Source of the DNA: Nanobdellota archaeon
GTDB lineage: Archaea > Nanoarchaeota > Nanoarchaeia > Woesearchaeales > GW2011-AR9
Direction: 5' to 3'
DNA: 64,000 bases
Assembly (NCBI GenBank): GCA_002687775.1
Contig: NZBF01000018.1
Span: forward strand, 1 to 64,000
The notes under the pieces are model-generated. The model searched no databases. It saw only the letters and a program-made list of their open reading frames with translations, and was not told the DNA's origin. The translations under genes were made by a program, and so were the position numbers. Positions 33,914 to 43,616 of this stretch are shown in pieces (the stretch's first letter is position 1; every line of letters starts with the position of its first letter).

Positions 33914-35162
33914 TGGAATTATTGTGGTGTTTACGTACATATTGTACTTCTTTTCATTATTTTTCGTTACGTTCTGGATGGTAACTCTACTGACTGAAGA
34001 TGAAGCTGAAGGAATTGAAACTGGTGATGAGCTGATGATTACCATATGTATTCCTGCGTTTAATGAAGAAAAAACGATTACTCGGACATTAACTTCTGTG
34101 TTGCAACTTGACTATCCACATGATAAAGTTGAAGTTATCGTGGTGAATGATGGGTCAAGTGATAACACGCAGGAAATCACTGAACAACTTATCAAGAATT
34201 CTTCTGACAGAAATATTGTTCTCATTAATCAGGAAAATAAGGGAAAAGGAGCAGCATTGAATGTAGCGATAGATAAATGCACGGGCACATACTTTGTCTG
34301 CATGGATGCTGATTCTACCATTGAATCGAACGCATTACGGAAAATGATTCCGTATTATACGAGCGAAAATGTTGCTGTTGTTCTACCATGTCTAAAAGTT
34401 GAGGATACTGACAATCCGAACATTTTTCAAAAAATGCAGCGGTATGAATATTTAGTGTCAATGTTTTACAAGGAATTAATGTCACGATTGGATTGTATTC
34501 GAGTAGCCCCTGGACCGTTTTCCATGTATAAGACAGACATTGTAAAGAAAGTAGGTTACTTTGATGAAAATAATTTAACTGAAGATTTAGAAATGGCAAT
34601 TCGATTGCAGAAACATCAATATCGATTAGTGCAAACATTCAAAACAAGCGTGTACACCATTGCTCCAAGAACATTCAAAGCGATTTATCATCAACGTAAT
34701 AGATGGTATAAAGGTTCTTTCTTGAACACACTTGGGTATAGGAAAATGATTTTCAACAGAAAATTTGGAGATTTTGGTATCATGCAAATGCCCATCACTC
34801 TTATTTCAGGATTTTTAACTCTGGCAGTGATTGGATTTCTTCTGTATCGTATTACTGAACCAGTGTTTACAAAGATTAATAACTGGAGCCTGATAAATTA
34901 CGACATCATACCTTTGATTAAGACATTTTCATGGAATTTTTCCCTGCTAGATCTTAATTATGGAATGATTTCAGTTGGAGTGGTTTTAGGAATTATTTCG
35001 ATTTTTGTGTTAAAAAGAGCGCACTCCATTACCGGTGAGAGAGTAATGAAGTATGGAATGATCCCCTTGATGTTTTACATGGCTGTGTATTTTTTCATCC
35101 TCGGCGTAGTGTGGTTAGGTGTTGCGTATGATTTGGTTCGTAAGAAGCAACAACGATGGTAA
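33906..35162 (+). CDS. Family 2 membrane glycosyltransferase
   Basis: 418 residues. One N-terminal helix, then a GT-A domain with IPAFNEEKTI, NDGSSDNT, GKGAALN, the CMDADS metal-binding DxD and a later ED motif (LTEDLEMAIRLQKH) plus RNRWYKGS (the (Q/R)xxRW motif of processive enzymes). Three or four helices close the protein. It polymerises or transfers nucleotide-activated sugars on the cytoplasmic face. Overlaps the preceding GT-C gene by 8 bases and the next by 7. Confidence 0.85.
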   Translation: MIDGIIVVFTYILYFFSLFFVTFWMVTLLTEDEAEGIETGDELMITICIPAFNEEKTITRTLTSVLQLDYPHDKVEVIVVNDGSSDNTQEITEQLIKNSSDRNIVLINQENKGKGAALNVAIDKCTGTYFVCMDADSTIESNALRKMIPYYTSENVAVVLPCLKVEDTDNPNIFQKMQRYEYLVSMFYKELMSRLDCIRVAPGPFSMYKTDIVKKVGYFDENNLTEDLEMAIRLQKHQYRLVQTFKTSVYTIAPRTFKAIYHQRNRWYKGSFLNTLGYRKMIFNRKFGDFGIMQMPITLISGFLTLAVIGFLLYRITEPVFTKINNWSLINYDIIPLIKTFSWNFSLLDLNYGMISVGVVLGIISIFVLKRAHSITGERVMKYGMIPLMFYMAVYFFILGVVWLGVAYDLVRKKQQRW

Positions 35163-35848
35163 AAAGAAAGATTAGCACGGAGAAGTATTTTTTGGCATTC
35201 TTGTTAACCCTCATTATTTTCTCCCTTGGCGTATTGATGGGATTAACCATTGAAGGGAAACGCATCAGCATGGACGAGCGATTACTACAAGAGCAGGAAT
35301 TAGAATTAAGCAGTTCGCAGTTGCAGTATGCATTCATTAATTCCCTTGGTGACAAAGAATCTTGCCCGACGGTGCAATCAGTACTGGGTGAAAATTTGTT
35401 TAATTTGGAAAAAATAAGCAGAAAAGTTGTTGAACATGCTGCCGATAGTAAATTGTCTGACCAGGAATTTGACCGGTTAAAAAGACGATATTCTCTGGAA
35501 CAATTACGGTACTGGTTCCTTGCCGAAAATGTAAGAGAACAATGCGAACAATCATTTACCAGGGTGATTTATTTCTACTCTGATAATCAAAACTGTCAAT
35601 ATTGCAGAGAACAAGCGGTTGTTCTCAATTATCTTAAAGCTATTTTTGGAGAATCTTTACTTGTTTTTTCACTGGACGAGCAGTTAGATGAACCTATGAT
35701 TCGATTGTTGAAGAAGAATTATGACGTAACTGAATTTCCTACTTTGATTGTTGAAGATTCAGTAATAGTGGGAGAACCGTTTGTCAGTAATGAACAATTA
35801 ACCAAAGAAGTATGCTCAATAATTAACCATGAAAGTTGCGTTTCTTAA
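35156..35848 (+). CDS. Membrane-anchored thioredoxin-fold protein
   Basis: 230 residues. One N-terminal helix (about 11-31), a helical stem with conserved Cys residues (KESCPT, REQCEQ), then a thioredoxin-like domain with NCQYC (CxxC) and the cis-Pro region EFPTLIVED. It likely carries out disulfide exchange outside the cytoplasm. It overlaps the glycosyltransferase by 7 bases and the convergent MBF1 gene by 26. Confidence 0.75.
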   Translation: MVKRKISTEKYFLAFLLTLIIFSLGVLMGLTIEGKRISMDERLLQEQELELSSSQLQYAFINSLGDKESCPTVQSVLGENLFNLEKISRKVVEHAADSKLSDQEFDRLKRRYSLEQLRYWFLAENVREQCEQSFTRVIYFYSDNQNCQYCREQAVVLNYLKAIFGESLLVFSLDEQLDEPMIRLLKKNYDVTEFPTLIVEDSVIVGEPFVSNEQLTKEVCSIINHESCVS

Positions 35849-36263
35849 TTTTTACAACATCCGCCATGGTAGAAATAGAAGATTTCTTTTGTAATTTGAC
35901 TTCCTTTCGTTCTTCTTCTTTTTTCACCAACCGAATATTAAGAATACGACCCATCTTATACGCAAGTTGGACACTTGGTCTGAATGATCCGAATTCTAAT
36001 TTATGTAAAACACTTTCCTTAATCTGTAATTTTTTTGAAAAATCTTTTTGATTCATATCACCACGAGATTTCTGAATAAGTTGCGCATAATTTGAAACTA
36101 TACGCTCATTACTTTCTTGCTTTGGACGTACATGTTTTTTTATTTTTTTGAACACTTTCCGTGCAGTTGGTTTACCACCGCATGATTGACAAATAGAAAG
36201 GTACGCTCCCTCAAGCATTGTTTGAAATGTCTGCGTTTCTTTTCCACATAATTCACAAGTCAT
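35823..36263 (-). CDS. Archaeal multiprotein bridging factor 1 (aMBF1)
   Basis: 146 residues. An N-terminal zinc ribbon (CELCGK...CQSCGG) and a linker lead to a C-terminal XRE-type helix-turn-helix (MNQKDFSKKLQIKESVLHKLEFG) and a basic tail. This is the layout of archaeal MBF1, which binds the ribosome or transcription complex. A TTTTAAATACC box lies upstream. Confidence 0.88.
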   Translation of the reverse strand: MTCELCGKETQTFQTMLEGAYLSICQSCGGKPTARKVFKKIKKHVRPKQESNERIVSNYAQLIQKSRGDMNQKDFSKKLQIKESVLHKLEFGSFRPSVQLAYKMGRILNIRLVKKEEERKEVKLQKKSSISTMADVVKIKKRNFHG

Positions 36264-36389
36264 ACCACTGTGATTACGTTTATGGTATTTAAAAGTTGTT
36301 TAATCCGATAATAGAAATCTTGCTTTGTGTATTACAACATAAGAAACTTTATAAACGAATCACAGTTCGAGTTCTCAGGGTGTTTTTAA

Positions 36390-39248
36390 GTGGAAAATGA
36401 TTGGTTAGAGAAAGATTTTTCTGATGAGGAAGAACCAGTAGAAGAGAAAGAACAGAGTATAACATATGCTCCAGAAATTCAAGCAGCCACGCGGCAAGAA
36501 GAAAAAATTCATGAACCAGTTGAAAGAAATTCTGAACCTCAACATGCAAGTACACCTAAACTTGTATCTCAATCCCACATGGATAATCAACCGTTCATGA
36601 GGAAAGCTGAGGAATTTGTTCACGCGAAAGATGCCATGAAAAAAGAAGAAACAATCAATGTACATAACATATTCAAATCGACAGTAAAGTGGAACAAAAA
36701 TAATAAATGGGTCTTACCTCTGCTTCTCATTGTGATAGCTGTATTTTTTTCATCATTTTTCAGATTATACCCAGTTGATTTGCCAGCGACAGATGCGTGG
36801 GCTGAAAACCAAATTCATTCCAATTACCGTGCGCAAGTAGCACTCGCTGTAGAACAACAATTTCCGAATGTGCCGGATAAGAATAAGCAAGCACTGATTG
36901 AGCAAGAATTTGCTCAACTTCTTGAAAGAGAGAAGGAAGGAATAGAGCAACAGAAAGTATTACTGTCACAAGAATTTAGAAACAGATTTCAGGATGATAA
37001 TGGTGACACTTACTTGTTGGCAATTGATCCGTACCTCTGGTATGGAGAAGCACGAAATCAGTTAAATCATGGTCAACTAGGTGACATTACTATTGATGGG
37101 AAATCTGTCTATTCCCTGCGAGATGGACGATTAGGAAAGGAAACAACGAAACAGTTGCATCCCATAGTGGCTGCTTATTGGCATCGCATTGCAAGTGTTT
37201 TTAATCCAGGTATATCGTTAATGAAATCATTATTCTTGTTACCGGTGCTTCTTATTGCTTTAGCAGTAACCATAACTTTCCTCATTACGAGAAAAATAGC
37301 AGGAGATGTTGGTGGTTTTTTTGCGGCCATGAGTGTTGCGGTAAGTGTACCACTTCTCATGAGAACTCCTGCAGGTTTTTCAGATACTGATAGTTATACT
37401 ATTTTATTTCCGTTACTCATTGCCTGGGTATTTTGGGAAGCATATCAAGCGGAAGGACGAAAGAGAACCATACTGACTGTTTTGTCAGGAATCCTTGTTG
37501 GATTTTATGCCATGGCATGGAGTGGATGGTGGTTTACATTTGTGCTGCCGATAGGAACTGTTTTCTTAGTACAGGCATACAAATTCATTTTGAAAAAAAT
37601 TGGAAAAAATGAGAAATTACATTGGAAAAAACAATTCACCTTTGTGGTATCATTTGCAATTTCAGCAGCATTATCAACAATGATTGTGAGAACGCCAAAA
37701 ACGTTCTACCGAGTTATTTTCCGTCCGTTCGAATTTATCAATTTGAAAGAATTAAAAGGTGTCTCCGTTTGGCCAAATGTGTTAACGACAGTCGCTGAAT
37801 TCAATGTCATTGATTTTGGAGCTATCATCAATCAGATGGGTGGTATGCTTTTTTTCATAATTGCTGTTGGAGGATTGGTGTACACATTTATTAAAAAGTA
37901 CGATGGAAAAAGAGACGTGTTTTATGGGATTTTTGTAACTGTTTGGCTTATAGCGACAGCGTATGCATTCACTAAAGGAACAAGATTCTCGATATTAATG
38001 GTTCCGGCATTCGGTATTGCGTTCGGAACAGGTATTAGCGCTATAGTTGAATTACTTGGAAATAGAATACAAACCATAAAACCAAAATTCACTTTGGTTT
38101 CAAAATTTACCATAGCTCTCATCCTTGCATTATTTCTGTTTAACACTCCATTATCAACCGCAGATGATGTTATGTCGAACCAAGTTCCGTCCATGAATGA
38201 TGCGTGGTTTAACAGTTTAACGAAGATAAAAAATGCAAATGATAATTCTATCATTACAAGTTGGTGGGATTTTGGTCACTGGTTTACGGCAATATCTGAA
38301 AGAAAAGTGACGTTTGATGGTGGTGATCAGGGAGAACGTATTCACTGGGTGGGAAAACTATTTCTGGCTGATTCGGAGAAAGAATCTTTTGGCATTCTAC
38401 GAATGCTGAATTGTGGGCAGGAACAAGCGCCTCATGTACTTGAGAAACATTTTGGTGGAGATACAGTAAAGGCTATTGAAGTTCTTGATGAGATGATTAT
38501 TAGCAGGAGAGATGAAGCGAGAGACATATTAGTTAATGAAGGGTTAACAGATGCGGCGATAAATGAAGTTTTGGAAGTAACCCATTGTGAAAACTTACTC
38601 CCTCAATATGTCATTGCTTCTCAAGATATGATTGGAAAAGCAGGAGTATGGGGACATTTCGGATCATGGGATTTTAAGAGAGCAATGGTTCATCAAGTAG
38701 TTCGACGATTAAGTAAAGAACAAGGAATTGTGTACATACAAAATGAATTAGAAGTAACATCTGAGGTGGCTGAAGAAATATATCAAGAGATTCAAACAAC
38801 AACAGCTGATAAATGGGTTTCTCCGTGGCCAGGGTATCAGGGAACTCAAGGATGTGTTACCGGAGAAGAAATTGTTTGTACAGTACGTACGGATGGGCAG
38901 GACATTCCATTCATTATTGATCTTGATGCAGGTACTGCCACAGTTGAAACTGTTGAGGGTAAAAAAGTTTCGCCGCAATCTTTTGTTTATCCTACCGCAG
39001 ATGGTGTTGAAGAAAAACGTGCAAATAGTAATGAAATACCCTTTTCATTAACGTTAGTTCCACATATAGAAAATGATTATCGTGTTGTCCTTTCGCACCC
39101 CATGCAAGCAATGAGTTTGTTTACAAGATTATTTTATTTGAAAGGTTATGGTTTAGATTGTTTTAATTTATTCCATGAGCAGCAACAAATAACAGGTGGT
39201 ACCATACAAGTGTGGGAAGTTGACTGGTCTTGCGGTACTAAACCATGA
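36390..39248 (+). CDS. AglB-type oligosaccharyltransferase (STT3), copy 1
   Basis: 952 residues, start GTG (36390) after an AGGGTG site; a TTTATAAA box lies 40 bases upstream. It transfers a lipid-linked glycan to Asn in N-X-S/T sequons at the outer membrane face. Unusual features are a 100-residue charged cytoplasmic N-terminus and a helical insertion after the first membrane segment. Catalytic landmarks are D213-P in IDPYLWYGEARN (first acidic motif), DTDSY (second) and W625-W-D-F-G-H-W631 (the WWDxG motif). A soluble C-terminal domain follows. It overlaps copy 2 by 4 bases. Confidence 0.9.
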   Translation: MENDWLEKDFSDEEEPVEEKEQSITYAPEIQAATRQEEKIHEPVERNSEPQHASTPKLVSQSHMDNQPFMRKAEEFVHAKDAMKKEETINVHNIFKSTVKWNKNNKWVLPLLLIVIAVFFSSFFRLYPVDLPATDAWAENQIHSNYRAQVALAVEQQFPNVPDKNKQALIEQEFAQLLEREKEGIEQQKVLLSQEFRNRFQDDNGDTYLLAIDPYLWYGEARNQLNHGQLGDITIDGKSVYSLRDGRLGKETTKQLHPIVAAYWHRIASVFNPGISLMKSLFLLPVLLIALAVTITFLITRKIAGDVGGFFAAMSVAVSVPLLMRTPAGFSDTDSYTILFPLLIAWVFWEAYQAEGRKRTILTVLSGILVGFYAMAWSGWWFTFVLPIGTVFLVQAYKFILKKIGKNEKLHWKKQFTFVVSFAISAALSTMIVRTPKTFYRVIFRPFEFINLKELKGVSVWPNVLTTVAEFNVIDFGAIINQMGGMLFFIIAVGGLVYTFIKKYDGKRDVFYGIFVTVWLIATAYAFTKGTRFSILMVPAFGIAFGTGISAIVELLGNRIQTIKPKFTLVSKFTIALILALFLFNTPLSTADDVMSNQVPSMNDAWFNSLTKIKNANDNSIITSWWDFGHWFTAISERKVTFDGGDQGERIHWVGKLFLADSEKESFGILRMLNCGQEQAPHVLEKHFGGDTVKAIEVLDEMIISRRDEARDILVNEGLTDAAINEVLEVTHCENLLPQYVIASQDMIGKAGVWGHFGSWDFKRAMVHQVVRRLSKEQGIVYIQNELEVTSEVAEEIYQEIQTTTADKWVSPWPGYQGTQGCVTGEEIVCTVRTDGQDIPFIIDLDAGTATVETVEGKKVSPQSFVYPTADGVEEKRANSNEIPFSLTLVPHIENDYRVVLSHPMQAMSLFTRLFYLKGYGLDCFNLFHEQQQITGGTIQVWEVDWSCGTKP

Positions 39249-42064
39249 ATGAAAAATTTAATCCCGTTGAAGAGTGGAAAGTAGTGGAACCACCGGAAAA
39301 TTTAGAGGAAGAATATGAAAAAAATGTTTCTGAAGAACAATTTGTAGATGTAGTTGAGCAAGAAAATCCAATTGAACTATCAGATGATGCAATAGATTAT
39401 GCAGTTGTTCAAGAGAGACTACCACATGAAGTTTTGTCAGTAGAGGACACTTCGAAAGTACCAAAGAAGAATTCGGATACCATCTCATTCAAAGATATAT
39501 CTCGTAGTATAAAGAAATATATTCCCACTTTAACAAAAAATAAATGGATAATTCCAATACTTCTCATTGTATTTGCAGTCATACTTTCAACATTTTTTCG
39601 TATGCAACCTGCTTACCTCCCTTCTATGGAGTCTAGTGCAGAAAGTGCATTATATAATTCATATAGAAATCAGATAATCAACAATATTAATGAAGAATTT
39701 CCAACAATCCCTGAGCAAAATAAACGATTAATGGTTGAGAGAGAATTACGTAGTCTTCTTGAGGCTAACAAAGATGAAATTAAAAAAAATAAAAATGAAT
39801 TGGCACTCGTGTTAAAAGAAAGAAGACAGGATGATAATGGAGATACATACTTACTTCAAATTGATCCTTATTTGTGGTACACTCAAACAAAAAATGTTTT
39901 AGAGCACGGCTATTTAGGCGATAGTATCATCGATGGTAAATCGGTGAACACGCTTAGAAATGGACGATTTGGACAGGAAACAAGATTCCAAATGCATCCA
40001 TACATTGCAGCAACGTGGCATCGTGCACTGCAATTGTTTGATGGAAGTATTTCACTTATTAAATCTCTTTTTCTTCTTCCAGTATTTATCATTGCAGTAT
40101 CCCTTATTTTCATATTCTTACTTACCAGAAAAGTTGCAGGTAACATTGGAGGATTTTTCGCAACTCTGGTTCTCGCAATAAGTCCAGCACTTCTGAAGAG
40201 AACAACAGGTGGATTTCCAGACACCGATATGTATAGTATTTTATTTCCACTTCTCATTACTTGGTTATTCATTGAATCTTGGCAAAATCATAAGAAATGG
40301 CTAACAGCTTTATCTGGGATTATTTTAGGTATATATGCAGTAACATGGAGTGGGTGGTGGTACACCTATTATCTTCTCGCGGGAACCGTCATTGTATTTT
40401 TGACTTATCAAACTGTACTTTACTGGAAGAAACATAAATCAGTAAACACGATTAAGTGGAAACAACAAGGCTTGATGCTTCTTATTTTCACCATTTCATC
40501 AGGGGTAGTTGCAACACTTATTAGAAAAAATGCTGTTTTTATTCAAGCACTCATTGGTCCGTTCCAATTTCTGCGTTTGAAAGAAGCAAGTGTTTCGTTA
40601 TGGCCAAAGGTATTCAGGACAGTCAAGGAATTAAGCGGACTGGATTTATCTGTTACCCTCCGGTTACTGGGTGGAAAAATATTTATCACCATAGCCGTTA
40701 TTGGTATTGTATATCTTTTCACAAGGAAGAAGAAAACAGAAACATTTTATGCCATCTTGTTATCACTCTGGCTTGTAGGTACGACTTATGCAGTGTCTAC
40801 AAGTGCACGATTTATCATTTTGTTGGTTCCTCCACTCGCTATCGGTTTTGGTATTGTTGTTGGGAATCTCGCAAAACAAGCAGGAAAGTATGCCAAGGCC
40901 ATGCATGTAGAACGTACGGTGATTGTATTGGTCGTTGTTGTCGGTTTTTTCTTACTACTCATTCCACAATTTACTACGGCGATGGATGAAGCCAGAGGGC
41001 AATTTCCCGGTATGAATGATAGGTGGGTGGACGTGTTAACAGCCATAAAGGAAAATAATTCAAACGGAATTATCACCAGTTGGTGGGATTTTGGACATTG
41101 GTTTACAGCAATTTCTGGGAGAGCAGTCACATTCGACGGAGGTGACCAAGGTGAACGCATCTATTGGGTAGGAAAAATGTTTACTACTCAACACGAAGCG
41201 GAAGCCGTTGGAATCTTGAAAATGTTAAATTGTGGGCAGGAGAAAGCACCGCATGTACTTGAGAAACATTTTGGTGGAGATACGCTAAAAGCTATTGCAG
41301 TTCTTGATGCATTAATAATAAATGAAAAAAATGAAGCAAAGGATATTCTTAAAAAAGAGGGATTATCCGAAAAAGCCATTGAGGAAGTGTTACTGGTAAC
41401 TCACTGTGAAAATTTGTTACCTCAATATGTGATAACGTCCGAAGACATGATAATAAAATCTCAAACCTGGGGGCATTTTGGAACCTGGGACTTTACTAAA
41501 GCTGATGTTTATCATTTTGTCAAAGGAGCAGAACGAATTGAATCTCGACGGTACATTGAAGAAAAAATAAATGTAAGCACTCAAGTGGCTGATCAATTGT
41601 ATTTTGATATACAGCAAATGTCAATTTCTGAATTTGTAGCACAAAGTCCTCGGTATTTGACTCAGGCTACTCCATGCAGAATTAATGAGACGTCAATGCA
41701 ATGTGCGGCAAGTACAGAGACAGACGTTATTGTTTTTGATATTAATCTTGAGGAAGGGACAGCTGAAACGATTGGAGAAAATCCAGTAAAACCATGGTCG
41801 CTGGTGTATGGAAAAGAGGGAGAAGTATTTGAAAATGTATTTCATGGACAGAAATTGCAGTGGTCTCTCGTTGTCTTCAAGACTGAAGATGGATATTCTT
41901 CCTTTGCTGTTGATTCTATATTGGCAAGAAGTATGTTTACCAAATTATTCTTTTTTGAAGGAACAGATCTTGCTTGTTTTAATTTACTTCAAAAGGAAGG
42001 TAAAATTACAAATGAACTTATCCAATCATGGATAGTTGACTTTAGTTGTGAGGTGAACTCTTAA
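39245..42064 (+). CDS. AglB-type oligosaccharyltransferase (STT3), copy 2
   Basis: 939 residues, paralogue of copy 1 and co-directional, with start overlapping as ATGA. Acidic motifs IDPYLWYTQTKN and PDTDMYS, and W613-W-D-F-G-H-W619, are intact, so it should be active. The stretch around the WWD motif is nearly identical to copy 1 (ITSWWDFGHWFTAIS and FDGGDQGERI), whereas the N-terminal tail and C-terminal domain differ. The pair probably arose by duplication and may differ in glycan donor or acceptor sequence. A third fragment follows. Confidence 0.9.
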   Translation: MNEKFNPVEEWKVVEPPENLEEEYEKNVSEEQFVDVVEQENPIELSDDAIDYAVVQERLPHEVLSVEDTSKVPKKNSDTISFKDISRSIKKYIPTLTKNKWIIPILLIVFAVILSTFFRMQPAYLPSMESSAESALYNSYRNQIINNINEEFPTIPEQNKRLMVERELRSLLEANKDEIKKNKNELALVLKERRQDDNGDTYLLQIDPYLWYTQTKNVLEHGYLGDSIIDGKSVNTLRNGRFGQETRFQMHPYIAATWHRALQLFDGSISLIKSLFLLPVFIIAVSLIFIFLLTRKVAGNIGGFFATLVLAISPALLKRTTGGFPDTDMYSILFPLLITWLFIESWQNHKKWLTALSGIILGIYAVTWSGWWYTYYLLAGTVIVFLTYQTVLYWKKHKSVNTIKWKQQGLMLLIFTISSGVVATLIRKNAVFIQALIGPFQFLRLKEASVSLWPKVFRTVKELSGLDLSVTLRLLGGKIFITIAVIGIVYLFTRKKKTETFYAILLSLWLVGTTYAVSTSARFIILLVPPLAIGFGIVVGNLAKQAGKYAKAMHVERTVIVLVVVVGFFLLLIPQFTTAMDEARGQFPGMNDRWVDVLTAIKENNSNGIITSWWDFGHWFTAISGRAVTFDGGDQGERIYWVGKMFTTQHEAEAVGILKMLNCGQEKAPHVLEKHFGGDTLKAIAVLDALIINEKNEAKDILKKEGLSEKAIEEVLLVTHCENLLPQYVITSEDMIIKSQTWGHFGTWDFTKADVYHFVKGAERIESRRYIEEKINVSTQVADQLYFDIQQMSISEFVAQSPRYLTQATPCRINETSMQCAASTETDVIVFDINLEEGTAETIGENPVKPWSLVYGKEGEVFENVFHGQKLQWSLVVFKTEDGYSSFAVDSILARSMFTKLFFFEGTDLACFNLLQKEGKITNELIQSWIVDFSCEVNS

Positions 42065-42408
42065 TGGAATGGGAAGATGAATTGAGTCCAACAAAGAAAG
42101 AAGAGAAGAAAGAAGAGCAAAGTATTGTAAGAGATAATTATGACAAGAGTTCTGAAAATTCTGAACATTCAAAAGATTCTGTGCGTAAGGAATCTGATAT
42201 CGACATTAGAGAGAGGGAAACTCCAATTGTTGCAGATAGCTGGCAGCCAAGTAAGAGACCTCAAACTACTCATCAACCGTTGGAGTGGAGCGAGCCTGAT
42301 GTAAAACCAATTGAGCAAGAGATTCTGCGTAGCGAAGAAAATGCAGCATCAATCCAGAAACCGTGGAAAGAAAAATCTCAGAACAACGTTGTTTCCTGCT
42401 ATTCTTAG
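42064..42408 (+). pseudogene. Truncated third AglB copy (N-terminal cytoplasmic tail only)
   Basis: 114 residues, overlapping the previous gene as TAATG. The charged opening (MEWEDELSPTKKEEKKEEQS) is like the cytoplasmic tail of the two AglB proteins (MENDWLEKDFSDEEE), but no membrane segment follows. The frame runs into sequence that, on the opposite strand, encodes FolC, so the true homology ends at about 42380-42390. It looks like a deletion or rearrangement remnant. Confidence 0.65.
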
Positions 42409-42579
42409 AATAGATTCAAGAAATGCACAAGTAGAACCTTTACCGTTAGTACCAGCGACATGAATTATTTTTAATTTTTCATGTGGATTGTCTAAATGGT
42501 GAAGAAGTTTTCTTGTTACTTCCAACCCTGGTTTCATACCAAACCGTTGGAGGTTATACATCCAATCTAGATCATTCAT
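42349..42579 (-). pseudogene. Truncated FolC-like (Mur-ligase family) N-terminal fragment
   Basis: Homology covers about 62 residues: YNLQRFGMKPGLEVTRKLL, then KIIHVAGTNGKGSTCAFLESIL, which is the ATP-binding P-loop (GTNGKGS) of folylpolyglutamate synthases. After AGNNVV the expected family sequence is missing, and the frame continues in unrelated sequence before a stop. It begins 8 bases inside the formyltransferase gene, so the two formed an operon. The break coincides with the AglB remnant. Confidence 0.75.
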
Positions 42580-43297
42580 TGTCCCACCATGCCTTTACGT
42601 ACACTTTCTTACCTTTGATTATGGTAAATGCTGGATATCTTTCCGGATCACAACTTCTCAGGTGGTTGTATAATTCTTTTGAGAATAATTCTTCTGGTAT
42701 TTTAGAATCTTCAGGAGTGAGCCAGGTCTTTGTTTTTCTTCTTGGCTGACCTTGTTTTGTTCTTGTAACTGTATTGTTATCTATTTGTTGAATTGCTTCA
42801 CTTATTGCAGCTGGTTCTATTTTTCTATTTATTTTTTTCATTGTTTCAGGTGTGTCAAAAAGTGTTAATGGTACCTTCTTCTGAAGGATGATATCTCCCG
42901 TGTCAATACCTGGATCTAAGAAATGAACAGTTATTCCCTGAACTTCATCGTCAAACCGGATGGCATAATTAGCAGCATAAATTCCTCTGTAATCTGGAAG
43001 TAAAGTAGGGTGGCAATTAATTGCGTATTTTGCTGATCTTATTACTTTATCTTTGATAAGGTATGGATAGCCAAAGGTGAGGAGAATTTCATAATTGAAT
43101 TGTTGAAGTAGAGGGAGTTCACTTCTTTTTTCTGAAGTGAGGAATGGAATCTTATTATGTTCACAGAAGTGTTTGAGATCTGCAATATTCTTGTCTGAAT
43201 CAGCGACTATGCATGCAACAACAGTATGATTAGGATTATTGACTAATTCAACAAACCCTTGCAGTCTTGATGAATGAGTTAGACAGATGACGTTCAT
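42572..43297 (-). CDS. Formyltransferase family protein (methionyl-tRNA/sugar-amine type)
   Basis: 241 residues. The catalytic trio of formyltetrahydrofolate-dependent formyltransferases is visible: N94-x-H96 in INCHPTLLPDYRG and D132 in GIDTGDII. It is shorter than methionyl-tRNA formyltransferase and lacks the usual C-terminal domain, ending instead with a domain YPAFTIIKGKKVYVKAWWD. In a glycan locus, a sugar N-formyltransferase is more likely than Fmt. A FolC-like gene (folate tail) is immediately downstream. An ATTATATAAAA box precedes the start. Confidence 0.75.
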   Translation of the reverse strand: MNVICLTHSSRLQGFVELVNNPNHTVVACIVADSDKNIADLKHFCEHNKIPFLTSEKRSELPLLQQFNYEILLTFGYPYLIKDKVIRSAKYAINCHPTLLPDYRGIYAANYAIRFDDEVQGITVHFLDPGIDTGDIILQKKVPLTLFDTPETMKKINRKIEPAAISEAIQQIDNNTVTRTKQGQPRRKTKTWLTPEDSKIPEELFSKELYNHLRSCDPERYPAFTIIKGKKVYVKAWWDNE

Positions 43298-43616
43298 TCG
43301 AGTAAAATTGAAATGAGGTTTTATATAATTATTGAATTAGTGGTAAACATCATCATATATAAAATCTTTCTGGAAATGTCCAGTGACCAGTGAAACAATT
43401 CTTAAAAATTATTATCAAGAATAATTATTTTCAATTAGCGCTTAAACCAAAAAGTATCGTAGCGTTACCTTAGTGTTAAGTGTTTATGGGCATTCAAATT
43501 TTGAAGTTTCAGCCCCTCTCTTGTGATAAATCGCAGACTTTGGCTTAACGATGATTATGCAGAATTATTACTCAGCGACCTTTGAAAATTGCCACCGACA
43601 AGTTTATTAGCATCTT
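43298..43616. other. Intergenic region with a dispersed repeat, hairpin and promoters
   Basis: No gene was found in these 319 bases. It holds a TATATAAA box (43356-43363), the second 17-bp repeat (43376-43392), an AATTATT-ATCAAG-AATAATT hairpin (about 43410-43430), and several short GC-richer patches up to the start of the PIN gene. Nothing else recognisable; no tRNA. Confidence 0.4.
43376..43392 (+). repeat. 17-bp dispersed repeat, copy 2 (CCAGTG-A-CCAGTG core)
   Basis: ATGTCCAGTGACCAGTG, identical to the minus strand of 9878-9894. A TATATAAA box lies 12 bases before it, the same spacing as in copy 1. Read in the orientation CACTGGTCACTGG, both copies lie upstream of a gene transcribed in the same direction (the Nre locus at 9936, the formyltransferase at 43297). 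Confidence 0.55.

Noticed and set aside
36405..36969. Minus-strand open frames inside the AglB N-terminal region
   Set aside because: They are antisense shadows of charged coding sequence, without promoters or ribosome-binding sites.
42349..42408. The end of the AglB fragment and the start of FolC read as a genuine overlapping gene pair
   Set aside because: Both lose family similarity at the same point, which fits a junction better than overlapping functional genes.
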